From Magnetococcales bacterium (lineage in GTDB: Bacteria; Pseudomonadota; Magnetococcia; Magnetococcales; DC0425bin3): a stretch of DNA of 49,341 nt. The stretch's first letter is position 1. Each line of letters opens with the position of its first letter. The notes beneath the pieces are model-generated. The model searched no databases. It saw only the letters and a program-made list of their open reading frames with translations, and was not told where the DNA came from. Below are positions 8,451 through 16,454 of this stretch, one piece after another. The stretch is taken from the NCBI GenBank assembly GCA_015228935.1, contig JADGCO010000024.1:1-49341 (forward strand), read 5' to 3'. A program made the position numbers and the translations under genes.

Positions 8451-11400
8451 TCAGGTGCTGGCAGACTCATAGCGCACCAGTTCATTCTGGGTATCGGCGG
8501 CCTCTTTTTCCAGACCGAGGCGGGTGAAAAGTGCAATCGCCTCGCGGAATTTATCTTCGGGACGCCGTCCTTCCAGGAGAATCAGACGGGCTTCCAGCCG
8601 CAGGGTCCGGGCCAGATCGGCCTGTTCCTTGCCGATGCCCAGGGTGCGTTTGGCCTCCTCAAGATAGGTTCGCGCCGAGGCCGGATCCTTTTTGTCCAGA
8701 TAAAGCTCTGCCAAAACGAGGGCATTGGCGACAATCTTGCGTTTGAGATCCAGCTTGCGGTGAATGCGCATGGCCGCCAAAAGGGCCGCTTCACCGGCAT
8801 CTGTTTCTCCCATTTCCAGGGAACAACGGCCCTGGCTCATCAGGGCCGTGCCGGCCCCGAATGGATTGCCGATCCGTTCCATGATCTGGGAGGATTTGCT
8901 GAAATAATCGAGGGCCGTGGCCAACTCTCCCTTTTTGGTGTGCAGAAAACCCAGGGAAAGATACAGGTTGGCCGTCTGGCGTCGATTGCCAAGTTCGGAA
9001 AAAATTTGCAGGCTGCGCTGACTGAAGGCGGTGGCCTGATCGAAATCGCCCCGATGTTCGTGGATGACGCCCAGATTGTTGCAGGCCATGGCCACTGCAT
9101 CGCGGGCCTTGTGTGTTTCGAAAATGCCCAGGGCGCGATTGGCCAGCTCCACAGCCGAATCGGATTGTCCCATGCTGTTCATGATCCAGCTTTGGTTGAG
9201 CAGCAACAGACCGGTTTCCAGGGCATCCGGTTCGCCAACCAAGAGCTGCTGTGCCTGCTGGTAGACGGCCAAAGCCTCGTCCCGGGAACCCAGTTTTTCG
9301 TGGATGCGGCCAATGTTGCGAATGATATCGGCTTGACGGCGGGGTTCCTTTTCCAGGGTGACGGCCCGCTGGCGGGAGGCGATGGCGGCTTGCATCTCCC
9401 CGGCCAGTTCCTGGACTTCCGACAGATGCACCAGGATTTCCCCCAATGACACAGGGGTTGCTTCCATGTCGCTCGCGAGTTCTATGGCCTGGTTGAAATA
9501 GATCACGGCGTCCGGATTGGCATAGGCCTTTTTGGCCTTCAGGCCGCTGCGCACCAGAAAATCCAGGGCACGCTCCCGCTCCCCGGCCCGCTGATAGTGC
9601 CGGGCGAGAATTTCGTAATGATCCTCCAGACGGCTGCTGTACAACTCTTCGATGACACCGGCCACGGCCGCATGCATCTCCTTGAGCTTTTTTTGCAGCA
9701 GGGTGGAGTAGATGGACTCCTGGATCAATATATTGCGGAAACTGTATTCAATTTCGGGGAAGGATTTGGATTCGAAGACAATGCCCATTTCGACAAACTG
9801 GTTGAGACGCTCTTCTGGATCCTTGACTCCCCGGACATCACAGATACGCCGCAGCAAGGCCAGCTTGAATACCGGACCGATCACGGCGGCGGTGTGCAGA
9901 ATTTCCTTGGGTTCATTCTGCAATTTATCGATGCGGGCAATGATCATGCCCTGGATCGAACTGGGAATGGCAATCTCGGCCAGGTTTTTGACAATCTGGA
10001 TGGTGCCCTGTTCGTCGCGGCGGATCACCTCTTCTTCTTCCAGGTTGCGCACGATCTCTTCGATGTACATGGGATTGCCATCGGCCCGATCCCGGACCAA
10101 TTCCAGAATTTCCGTGGGAATGGTCGCGGATTGCAGGAGATGCTGCACCATCTGGTCACACTGGTCGGGTGTCAATTGCTGGAAGGTGATTTCGGTGGCG
10201 CGTTCCCCGAGGGTTTTGTGGGCAATCATGGGGAGCTTGGCGGAGGGGTGATCCTTGACGGGCCGCAGCAGCAGCAACAGCATGATGGGGGCGTCACGCA
10301 GGGAATCGAAAAGAAAATTGATCAATTCCACGGAACTGGCATCGGCATAGTGCAAATCCTCCATGACCAGGACCAGGGGTTTGTTGCGTGCCATGCGTTT
10401 GAAAAACCAGGCAAAGGCCCGAAACGACGCCATTTTGATCTCCTGGGCATCCATCTGGGCCATGGGAATGTCATACTCCTCGCCCAGATTGATGCCGAGA
10501 ATGCTGCCCAGAAAAACCATGGCTTCGCGGGTTTCGGTATCCAGATTGTCCGGATTGATGTGCAGCAGCAGGGGAAGATTGGTGGTCACTTTCTGGGCCA
10601 CGGCTTCGGCGAGGTCTTCCGAGTCAATGTTGAACAGGTGTTTCAGGATTTCGGAAAAGACATAATAGCTTGTGGAGCGACTGAACGAGCGGCAAATGCC
10701 ATCGATGATCTGGGTATCGCCACTTTTGAGGTGATTTCTGACTTCAAACTTGATGCGGCTTTTGCCAATGCCGGGATCCGAGATCAGGAACACGGCCTGT
10801 CCCTGACCGGACATGAGCTTGTCGGCGCACTCCTGGAGGATGCGCAATTCCTGGTCGCGCCCGACGAGCGGCACCACCATCTGGCCGGGTTTGCGATCCA
10901 TGGCCTTCTGGCTTTTGGCGCGCAGGACTTCGTAGACGGCAACCGGATCTTTTTTGCCTTTGACCTTGATGGGATCGTGTTTGACAAAATCGAACAGGTT
11001 GCGTGTCTGATTGTAGGTATAGACAGAAATGAAAATCTGGCCGGATTTGGCGATGGATTCGAGACGGGAGGCCAGATTCACCGTATCGCCCATGACGGTA
11101 TATTCCATTTTTTGATCCGAGCCGACGCCACCGGCGATCACCATGCCGGAGTTGATGCCGGTATGGAGTGTGAGGGGTTTTTCCAGTTTGATTGGCAGGC
11201 GGCGGTTGTACTCTTCCATTTCCCGTTTCATGTCCAGGGCGGCGCGGATCGCCAGTTCCGGGTCATTTTCGTGGGTGATGGGGGCACCAAAGATGGCCAT
11301 GATGCAATCGCCGATGAATTTATCCACATGCCCTTCATAACGCATGACAATATCGGCCAGCATTTTCAGGCAGCCATTCATGACATCGGTCACTGCTTCG

Positions 11401-11744
11401 GGGTCCATTTTTTCGCTCATGGCGGTGAAACCCGAAATGTCGGCAAACAGGACCGTCACATTTTTGCGTTCGGATTCCATGTCTACCACGTTGCCGGTGG
11501 TGCGTGGGGGGGAGAGTGTGGGCGGGGTGGTGCGAGAGGTACTGGTCAGGACCGGCAGGGGAGGGGAACCGCTGCCCAGGGCCAGACGGTTGCCACAGCC
11601 GCCGCAATACTGGTCTGTCTCCATGGCAGGTGTATGGCAACGCAGACAAAACAGGTGCAATGGCGCACCGCAGCGGGTGCAAAAACGCACACCATCCCGG
11701 TTGACGGTTCGACACAGGGAACAATTCACGTCCAATACCCCCAT
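8451..11744 (-). CDS. Class III adenylate/guanylate cyclase with Zn ribbons, STAND ATPase and TPRs
   Basis: This is a 1097-aa multidomain regulator. Residues 1-52 hold two zinc-ribbon knuckles (CxxC at 8/11, 22/25, 33/36 and 47/50). Residues about 92-275 are a class III nucleotidyl cyclase with metal-binding Asp102 (LFADISGFT) and Asp146 (FIGDCIMAIFG), plus EYTVMGDTVNLASRLE, so catalysis looks intact. Residues about 293-700 are a large AAA/STAND-type ATPase opening with LVGRDQEL and Walker A SDPGIGKS (322-329). The C-terminal third consists of tetratricopeptide repeats that probably bind partner proteins. The architecture is common in soluble adenylate-cyclase-like bacterial proteins. The region around its start codon is part of a direct repeat also found on the far side of the PIN toxin module, and no ribosome-binding site is evident there. 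Confidence 0.9.
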   Translation of the reverse strand: MGVLDVNCSLCRTVNRDGVRFCTRCGAPLHLFCLRCHTPAMETDQYCGGCGNRLALGSGSPPLPVLTSTSRTTPPTLSPPRTTGNVVDMESERKNVTVLFADISGFTAMSEKMDPEAVTDVMNGCLKMLADIVMRYEGHVDKFIGDCIMAIFGAPITHENDPELAIRAALDMKREMEEYNRRLPIKLEKPLTLHTGINSGMVIAGGVGSDQKMEYTVMGDTVNLASRLESIAKSGQIFISVYTYNQTRNLFDFVKHDPIKVKGKKDPVAVYEVLRAKSQKAMDRKPGQMVVPLVGRDQELRILQECADKLMSGQGQAVFLISDPGIGKSRIKFEVRNHLKSGDTQIIDGICRSFSRSTSYYVFSEILKHLFNIDSEDLAEAVAQKVTTNLPLLLHINPDNLDTETREAMVFLGSILGINLGEEYDIPMAQMDAQEIKMASFRAFAWFFKRMARNKPLVLVMEDLHYADASSVELINFLFDSLRDAPIMLLLLLRPVKDHPSAKLPMIAHKTLGERATEITFQQLTPDQCDQMVQHLLQSATIPTEILELVRDRADGNPMYIEEIVRNLEEEEVIRRDEQGTIQIVKNLAEIAIPSSIQGMIIARIDKLQNEPKEILHTAAVIGPVFKLALLRRICDVRGVKDPEERLNQFVEMGIVFESKSFPEIEYSFRNILIQESIYSTLLQKKLKEMHAAVAGVIEELYSSRLEDHYEILARHYQRAGERERALDFLVRSGLKAKKAYANPDAVIYFNQAIELASDMEATPVSLGEILVHLSEVQELAGEMQAAIASRQRAVTLEKEPRRQADIIRNIGRIHEKLGSRDEALAVYQQAQQLLVGEPDALETGLLLLNQSWIMNSMGQSDSAVELANRALGIFETHKARDAVAMACNNLGVIHEHRGDFDQATAFSQRSLQIFSELGNRRQTANLYLSLGFLHTKKGELATALDYFSKSSQIMERIGNPFGAGTALMSQGRCSLEMGETDAGEAALLAAMRIHRKLDLKRKIVANALVLAELYLDKKDPASARTYLEEAKRTLGIGKEQADLARTLRLEARLILLEGRRPEDKFREAIALFTRLGLEKEAADTQNELVRYESAST

Positions 11745-11835
11745 TTTCTGAACGGCAAATCAAAATCTCACAGGCTCCATCCCCGGCATGATACACCATT
11801 GCCGGGCTTCTCAGTATGGGGAATTTGTTCCATCA
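11701..11835. repeat. Direct repeat copy A flanking the PIN module
   Basis: This stretch contains GACGGTTCGACA followed later by about 82 bases (11753-11834) ending CAGTATGGGGAATTTGTTCC. The same two blocks recur at 12552-12656, with about 28 intervening bases missing in the second copy. The first block lies inside the 5' coding part of the cyclase gene; the second is its upstream region. Identity in the long block is high, roughly nine bases in ten by eye. Confidence 0.8.
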
Positions 11836-12014
11836 ATTTGCGATATTTTATTCACGTGGCCGGGCTTGGAATCAGCCAGAGAAACCATTGTCCTATCGGA
11901 TTTCGCTTCCCGTTCTTGCAGTGCTTTTCCCATGGCCCGCAAATCGAAATCAAATTGAGCGGCATATGCCTCCCTGTTTTTGCGTACTTCTTCGACAATC
12001 GGATCAGTCCACAT
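11811..12014 (-). CDS. Small putative antitoxin paired with PIN toxin
   Basis: A 67-aa protein begins MWTDPIVEEVRKNREAYA and continues with FDFDLRAMGKALQEREAKS. This pattern is typical of the short acidic/helical partner encoded directly after the VapC-like proteins that start with an LETS motif. It starts two bases after the toxin stop, so toxin precedes antitoxin, the reverse of the classic vapBC order. The last residues (DGTNSPY) are encoded by the direct repeat, so the native C-terminus may have been altered when the module landed here. Antitoxin function is inferred from pairing. Confidence 0.65.
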   Translation of the reverse strand: MWTDPIVEEVRKNREAYAAQFDFDLRAMGKALQEREAKSDRTMVSLADSKPGHVNKISQIDGTNSPY

Positions 12015-12016
12015 GG

Positions 12017-12493
12017 TTAATCCTCCTCTGGTAATTCTTCAGGAGTCACGATGATTGGGGATACCATTTCTTGTGTACGTAGAGCCTCATCAACGGCACG
12101 ACGGGTCCTGCCATTGGCGATATGTCGGCAGTTCCATGTCAACAAAAAATCCATGCGGTAGGATGCTGCCAACGCAATATGCAGACTGTCCGCATTGGCC
12201 TTCGCGGGCAGATTTGTGAATTGATGCAATTTTTCACCAAGCAGGATTGTTTTGTCGTCAAGCATCAAAACAGGAACGGCTTCCAGTAGGGCCAATCGTC
12301 TCCGAGCCGCATCCTGGTTACCCATTTCAATTTCCTGTATGACCAACTCTGATACGAACAGATCATACCGATCGCGCCGCTCGGTCCACCACTCCTGGGT
12401 AATTTGCTGATGGGCGGCAACGATCAAATCTCTGCTTGGCAGTGCGGCCAGGTAGCTGATGATGCTTGTCTCAAGATAAAGGCGAGGTTTCAT
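12017..12493 (-). CDS. PIN-domain toxin, VapC-like
   Basis: VapC-type PIN proteins are Mg-dependent ribonucleases that cut tRNA or rRNA. This 158-aa protein starts at ATG 12493 with GGAAGA seven bases upstream; the longer frame to 12685 has no such support. It opens MKPRLYLETSIISYL, where the usual first Asp of the PIN site is Glu, as in the subgroup with LETS at this position. It continues with SELVIQEI (conserved Glu), DSLHIALAASYRMDFLLTWN (conserved Asp and Asn) and HIAN. The partner gene follows after two bases. The pair is bracketed by direct repeats at 11701-11835 and 12552-12656. Confidence 0.85.
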   Translation of the reverse strand: MKPRLYLETSIISYLAALPSRDLIVAAHQQITQEWWTERRDRYDLFVSELVIQEIEMGNQDAARRRLALLEAVPVLMLDDKTILLGEKLHQFTNLPAKANADSLHIALAASYRMDFLLTWNCRHIANGRTRRAVDEALRTQEMVSPIIVTPEELPEED

Positions 12494-12551
12494 GTAATTA
12501 TCTTCCATAATATCAATAACATAAATATGATTATTGACGCACACTATCCTG

Positions 12552-12656
12552 ATTGACGGTTCGACAAAGGGAAGATGGCAAATCAAGATTCCACAGGCCC
12601 TATCGCCAGCATGATACATCATTGCCGGGTTTCTCAGTATGGGGAATTTGTTCCAT
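12552..12656. repeat. Direct repeat copy B flanking the PIN module
   Basis: This is the counterpart of the repeat at 11701-11835, on the upstream side of the PIN toxin. It holds GACGGTTCGACA (12554-12565) and then about 82 bases (12574-12655) closely matching 11753-11834. It is non-coding here and appears to be a duplicate of the cyclase gene's start and promoter region. The rest of 12494-12777 shows no gene. Confidence 0.8.
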
Positions 12657-12777
12657 CCATTCGCGGTGGATTTTGCATCATCCATGGATCATACTGCGTG
12701 GCACTGACAAGCCCTTCTTTGGGCTGACGCCAATCTAAAGAATTGCTTATGGATGCCTGGCACAAATGGAGCCTGCC

Positions 12778-13098
12778 ATGAATTCCTGGAAAATTACCAA
12801 AGTCACGCCTGTCACAGGCGTTCCTCAGTTGGATATTTTGTGGGAGGATGGCTACTTTGCCCGGGTGGATCTTTCCCGGATCGTTGCGCTCAATGCCGAG
12901 ACTGCCCGGTTGGGAGATATGGATTATTTCCAGGGCGTGACGATCATTGACTGGGGATGGGGAGTTGGCTGGTCCGACGATCTTGATCTGGGTGCGGATA
13001 ATCTCCGTACATGGGCTGAGGAACAAAACAGGGCATGCACGGATCGTGCTGGCAAAAATTTACCAACAGCGCCTGTCTCATCCTGGGCACAACCTTGA
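12778..13098 (+). CDS. DUF2442 domain protein
   Basis: This 106-aa protein resembles DUF2442: WEDGYFARVDLSRIVAL, then a DMDYFQGVTIIDWGWGVGW strand-turn segment, and DLDLGADNLRTWAEEQ at the end of the domain. DUF2442 proteins are small, poorly characterised, and often paired with DUF4160 proteins in TA-like modules. No DUF4160 partner is visible here. The start is ATG 12778, with GGAG six bases upstream; the ATG at 12766 lacks one. It is transcribed alone, convergent with the bPH-like gene. Family assignment is moderately strong; function is unknown. Confidence 0.7.
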   Translation: MNSWKITKVTPVTGVPQLDILWEDGYFARVDLSRIVALNAETARLGDMDYFQGVTIIDWGWGVGWSDDLDLGADNLRTWAEEQNRACTDRAGKNLPTAPVSSWAQP

Positions 13099-13111
13099 AA
13101 TCCTTGCCATC

Positions 13112-13684
13112 TCAGGTCGAAATTTCTTGCAGAACCCGGTGGGCGGTTTTCTGGAAAATTTCTGCGTCCCGGACCGGGGCAATGGTCGTCTCATGCCCGG
13201 ACCCGTCCCGGATGACCAGTGCCGAATAACAGGATAGTTTCCAGGGATGGTGTCGGACCGTGAGCGTTGTTCCTGGGGCCAGGGACCAACTCCGGGTTTG
13301 CGGATGCCGGGCACGGGTCTGCAAAACCACCTGTCGGGAAGTCAGGGTCAGACGGGTAAATTCCCGCCGCCACATGGCACGCACGAAGAGTATGGCGGCG
13401 GCAAGCGTGGAAAAAAACAATCCGGTCACGGCAAACCGGGCCAGGGGCACCATGCGCAGAGGAGGGGATTTGCTGTAGGCAAATTCCGAAAAATCCGTAA
13501 CATAATAAAAATTGTGTATCACCTTCAATTGCACCAATGCCAGAAAGATTGCTGCCACAAGACCCAGAAAAAAGGGTACAAGATAGACGCAGACATGCAG
13601 GATGGTCTGTTGCCGAATCTCTTCCCCGTCTGCCAGGGGAAAACCGGTTTTGCTGGTGGGAAGGGTGCGATATTTGCGGAACAT
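13112..13684 (-). CDS. Membrane protein with bacterial PH-like domain
   Basis: This 190-aa protein has two membrane segments, about residues 29-51 (VYLVPFFLGLVAAIFLALVQ) and about 105-127 (FAVTGLFFSTLAAAILFVRAM). A cytosolic region follows, beginning EFTRLTLTSRQVVLQTR, which resembles the bPH_2/YdbS pattern, and ending in a short amphipathic helix. The loop between the helices is about 50 residues. No catalytic motif is visible. Such proteins are linked to envelope stress or membrane trafficking in some species, but no role can be derived here. It is convergent with the DUF2442 gene. Confidence 0.65.
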   Translation of the reverse strand: MFRKYRTLPTSKTGFPLADGEEIRQQTILHVCVYLVPFFLGLVAAIFLALVQLKVIHNFYYVTDFSEFAYSKSPPLRMVPLARFAVTGLFFSTLAAAILFVRAMWRREFTRLTLTSRQVVLQTRARHPQTRSWSLAPGTTLTVRHHPWKLSCYSALVIRDGSGHETTIAPVRDAEIFQKTAHRVLQEIST

Positions 13685-13858
13685 AAGTTTCTGCCAGCTT
13701 TATTGGGGGGTATGGGAATATTTGGACAGCGGGTCAAACAGCGGATAGGATGCAATGTCCGATCAAGAGAATGGAGGATAACGGACCCGGGCGGTTTCGT
13801 CATCCATTTTTATCAATGATTTTTGTCACGCGGAATTTGTCATCTGGGAGAAACCGGA

Positions 13859-14281
13859 ATGGATCAACGTCTATCGCTTGTGACCCTTGGGGTACGGGAT
13901 TTGGCCAGGGCGCGGGCATTTTATGAATCTCTTGGTTGGCGGGCTTCGTCGGCCAGCAATGCGCATATCTGCTTTTTTCAGACCGGTTCCATGGGGATTG
14001 GCCTCTATCCCCTGGAGGCTTTGTTGGCGGACAGTTCAACAGTGAATACCGATCCCAGGCCAGGCGGCATCACCCTGGCGATCAACGTGGTGCATCGTGC
14101 AGATGTGGACCGGGAACTGGCCGCTGTACTGGATCATGGCGCAACCCTTCTCAAGCCGGCGGTCGATACGCCTTGGGGGGGACGCACGGCCTATTTTGCC
14201 GATCTGGATGGCCATCCCTGGGAAATTACCTGGGCACCCATGTTTCCCCTGGGACCCCGGGGGGAGTTGTGCCTGCCGTAA
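13859..14281 (+). CDS. VOC (glyoxalase/bleomycin-resistance fold) protein
   Basis: This 140-aa protein of the vicinal-oxygen-chelate superfamily opens LSLVTLGVRDLARARAFYES. Its second half ends GGRTAYFADLDGHPWEITWAP, with the Glu that usually serves as the last metal ligand. VOC proteins include glyoxalases, dioxygenases and antibiotic-binding proteins; the sequence does not distinguish among them. ATG 13859 is preferred over the frame extension to 13823 because GGGAG lies eight bases upstream. Its stop is two bases from the convergent stop of the aas-like gene. Confidence 0.82.
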   Translation: MDQRLSLVTLGVRDLARARAFYESLGWRASSASNAHICFFQTGSMGIGLYPLEALLADSSTVNTDPRPGGITLAINVVHRADVDRELAAVLDHGATLLKPAVDTPWGGRTAYFADLDGHPWEITWAPMFPLGPRGELCLP

Positions 14282-14282
14282 A

Positions 14283-16454
14283 TCAAGAATTTTTCTCCTC
14301 GTCCAGACTTTTCAATAATGCCGAATAATCAATTTTCCCCACTCCCAGGAGCGGCATGCTTTCCATGGGGATGATTTTTTTGGGAAGGAAAATTTCACCC
14401 AGGCCGGTGGTGCGGGCACACGTCAGCAGGGCATGGCGTTGGGGATTGGCCTGGGTGGTAACCAGAAGGATTTGTTCTCCTTTTTGGGCATCGGCAATGG
14501 CCAGGGCCGCATGCTGGGCGTCGGGCCAGACCTGGCAGGCCAGGGCCTCCACCATGGCCAGGGAGACCATTTCGCCACCGATTTTGGCAAACCGCTTGAC
14601 CCGCCCGATGATGAACACAAAACCGGCCTGATCCACGCGCACGACATCCCCCGTATCGTACCAGCCATCGACCAGCCCGGCAGAGCCTTGATGTGTGGCC
14701 AGATAGCCCAGCATGATGTTGGGACCCCGCACCCAAAGCCGTCCACCATCCGTCAGGCCGGGAAGCGATTCCAGACGAAAGTCGAGACCCGGCATGAAAC
14801 ACCCGACGGAACCGGCCCGACAGGCAAACGGGGCATTGACCGCCAGGACAGGACTTGCTTCGGTGGTGCCGTATCCTTCCAGGATGCGCAGGCCAAATTT
14901 GTCCATCCACAAGGCGCGGGTGCGGTCCCGCAACGGTTCGGCCCCGGAGAAGACCAGACGCAGGGTGGCAAAATCCAGGGGATGGGCGGCACGACCATAT
15001 CCATGGAGAAAAGTATCGGTACCAGCCAGAATGGTGGCCCGACTGGCATGGACCAGATGGGGAATACCCTCGAAATCCAGGGGCGACGGCACCAGGTGAA
15101 TCCGCACCCCGGCCAGCAGGGGGGCCAGCGTGCCCATGGTCAGACCAAATGCATGAAACAGGGGCAGAATGTTGAGCAGGGTGTCCCGGGCATCAAAATC
15201 CAGGCGTGCCCCAACCTGGGCGCAATTGGTCAGGAGATTCAAATGGGAGAGCAGGACACCCTTGGGCACGCCCTCGGAACCGGAGGTGAACATCAACAGG
15301 GCCGGATGTTCCACCCGCAGCCACGCCGCCTTCCGCCGATGCATCCAGCAGGGGGTTAGTGTCGCCAAGCCGGCCCAGAGCATGTGCCCGGGGGTGATGT
15401 GTTGCCGCAAATCTTCCAGAATGAGAATGTGGCACACCTCGCCCAACCGTGCTACGGTTTTGGTCAGACCGGCCTTGTCGATGAAGGTGCGCGATGTGAC
15501 GATGGTCTGGATGCGGGCCAGCCGGCACGCCTGCAACATGGGCTCCACACCGGCGGTAAAATTGAGCATGGCTGGCAACCAGCCCCGGAATTGCAGGGCC
15601 AGAAAGGTGACCACGCCGCCAACCGAAGTGGGCAGCAGGAGACCCACCGGCAGGGAAGGATTGGCCGGCAGGTGCTGTTGGAGCAGCCGGCTCAGCAACA
15701 GGGAACGAAACACCATCTGCCGGCGGGTCAATTGCTGCCCAGTGGTATCCCGGATGGCCCAATCCTGACCGGAGAAGGCCTGGCCGGTTTTCAGCAGGGC
15801 CTCCCAGAGGGTGCGATACTGCACACGGCCCGCCAGGGCGGCCTGTTCCATGCGCAGGGCCAGTTGCCGGCTGTCGGCCAGACGGCGTTCCCGGGGGGAT
15901 ACACTCTCCTCGACCTGGCTGTCATCGGGAAACCAGGGGGCCATGGCCGTCAGGCTGAGACGGGGCAACCACCACCGCCGCCCCGGGGCACTTCCGCCCA
16001 GCAAACGGGAGCGCTGGGGACCCTCCAGATGTACCGGCACCAGGGGCACACCGGCCAGGCGTGCCACGTGAACCGGCCAGGCCTGCACCTTGCCCGGACG
16101 CCCCGCATGCCGGGGCCGATCCTCCGGAAAACAAACGGCACACCCCCCGTCACGCAAAAAAGCGATCAGGGAGTCCTGGGTTGCGGGTTTTTGACCATCA
16201 ATCCGCAACAGCCGCGACAAACCAGGCATGAAGCGCCCAAAAGCGTTCCATGGGTGGGCGGCGAGAGCGTCATGGGGCAGGACCAGGGCCAGGCTGGTGC
16301 GCGGCAGCAAAGAGGCAAGCAGCCAATCCCGTTGTGCCGGATGGTTGCAGACGAACAGGAGACCGCCCGTGGCAGGTATCTGTTCCCAACCAACCTTTTC
16401 GACCCGCAACAGGCGGCCCAGTACACGCACGACCAGAGACTGCGCCACAGTCAA
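14283..16454 (-). CDS. aas: Acyl-phospholipid acyltransferase / acyl-ACP synthetase
   Basis: Aas re-acylates lysophospholipids at the inner membrane by activating fatty acids onto ACP. At 723 aa it is almost the length of E. coli Aas. Residues about 20-200 are a PlsC-type acyltransferase with the NHPAQRD motif (37-43, the NHx4D box) and FPED (109-112) where FPEG is usual. The C-terminal two thirds is an AMP-forming ligase with MFTSGSEGVPKGVLLSH, GYGTTEASPV and YDTGDVV. The closing VGKIDYSALL carries the conserved Lys. The first codon at 16454 is TTG overlapping the upstream stop; a GTG two codons later is the alternative. Coupling to the glycosyltransferase gene suggests joint envelope function. 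Confidence 0.88.
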   Translation of the reverse strand: MTVAQSLVVRVLGRLLRVEKVGWEQIPATGGLLFVCNHPAQRDWLLASLLPRTSLALVLPHDALAAHPWNAFGRFMPGLSRLLRIDGQKPATQDSLIAFLRDGGCAVCFPEDRPRHAGRPGKVQAWPVHVARLAGVPLVPVHLEGPQRSRLLGGSAPGRRWWLPRLSLTAMAPWFPDDSQVEESVSPRERRLADSRQLALRMEQAALAGRVQYRTLWEALLKTGQAFSGQDWAIRDTTGQQLTRRQMVFRSLLLSRLLQQHLPANPSLPVGLLLPTSVGGVVTFLALQFRGWLPAMLNFTAGVEPMLQACRLARIQTIVTSRTFIDKAGLTKTVARLGEVCHILILEDLRQHITPGHMLWAGLATLTPCWMHRRKAAWLRVEHPALLMFTSGSEGVPKGVLLSHLNLLTNCAQVGARLDFDARDTLLNILPLFHAFGLTMGTLAPLLAGVRIHLVPSPLDFEGIPHLVHASRATILAGTDTFLHGYGRAAHPLDFATLRLVFSGAEPLRDRTRALWMDKFGLRILEGYGTTEASPVLAVNAPFACRAGSVGCFMPGLDFRLESLPGLTDGGRLWVRGPNIMLGYLATHQGSAGLVDGWYDTGDVVRVDQAGFVFIIGRVKRFAKIGGEMVSLAMVEALACQVWPDAQHAALAIADAQKGEQILLVTTQANPQRHALLTCARTTGLGEIFLPKKIIPMESMPLLGVGKIDYSALLKSLDEEKNS

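Noticed and set aside
9597-12020. 807-codon plus-strand frame opposite the cyclase gene
   Set aside because: It is antisense to conserved cyclase and ATPase domains and gives a Gly/His/Phe-rich translation typical of a shadow frame.
12778-13098. DUF2442 protein as the antitoxin of the nearby PIN toxin
   Set aside because: It is on the opposite strand beyond the repeat, and the PIN gene already has a closely coupled partner.
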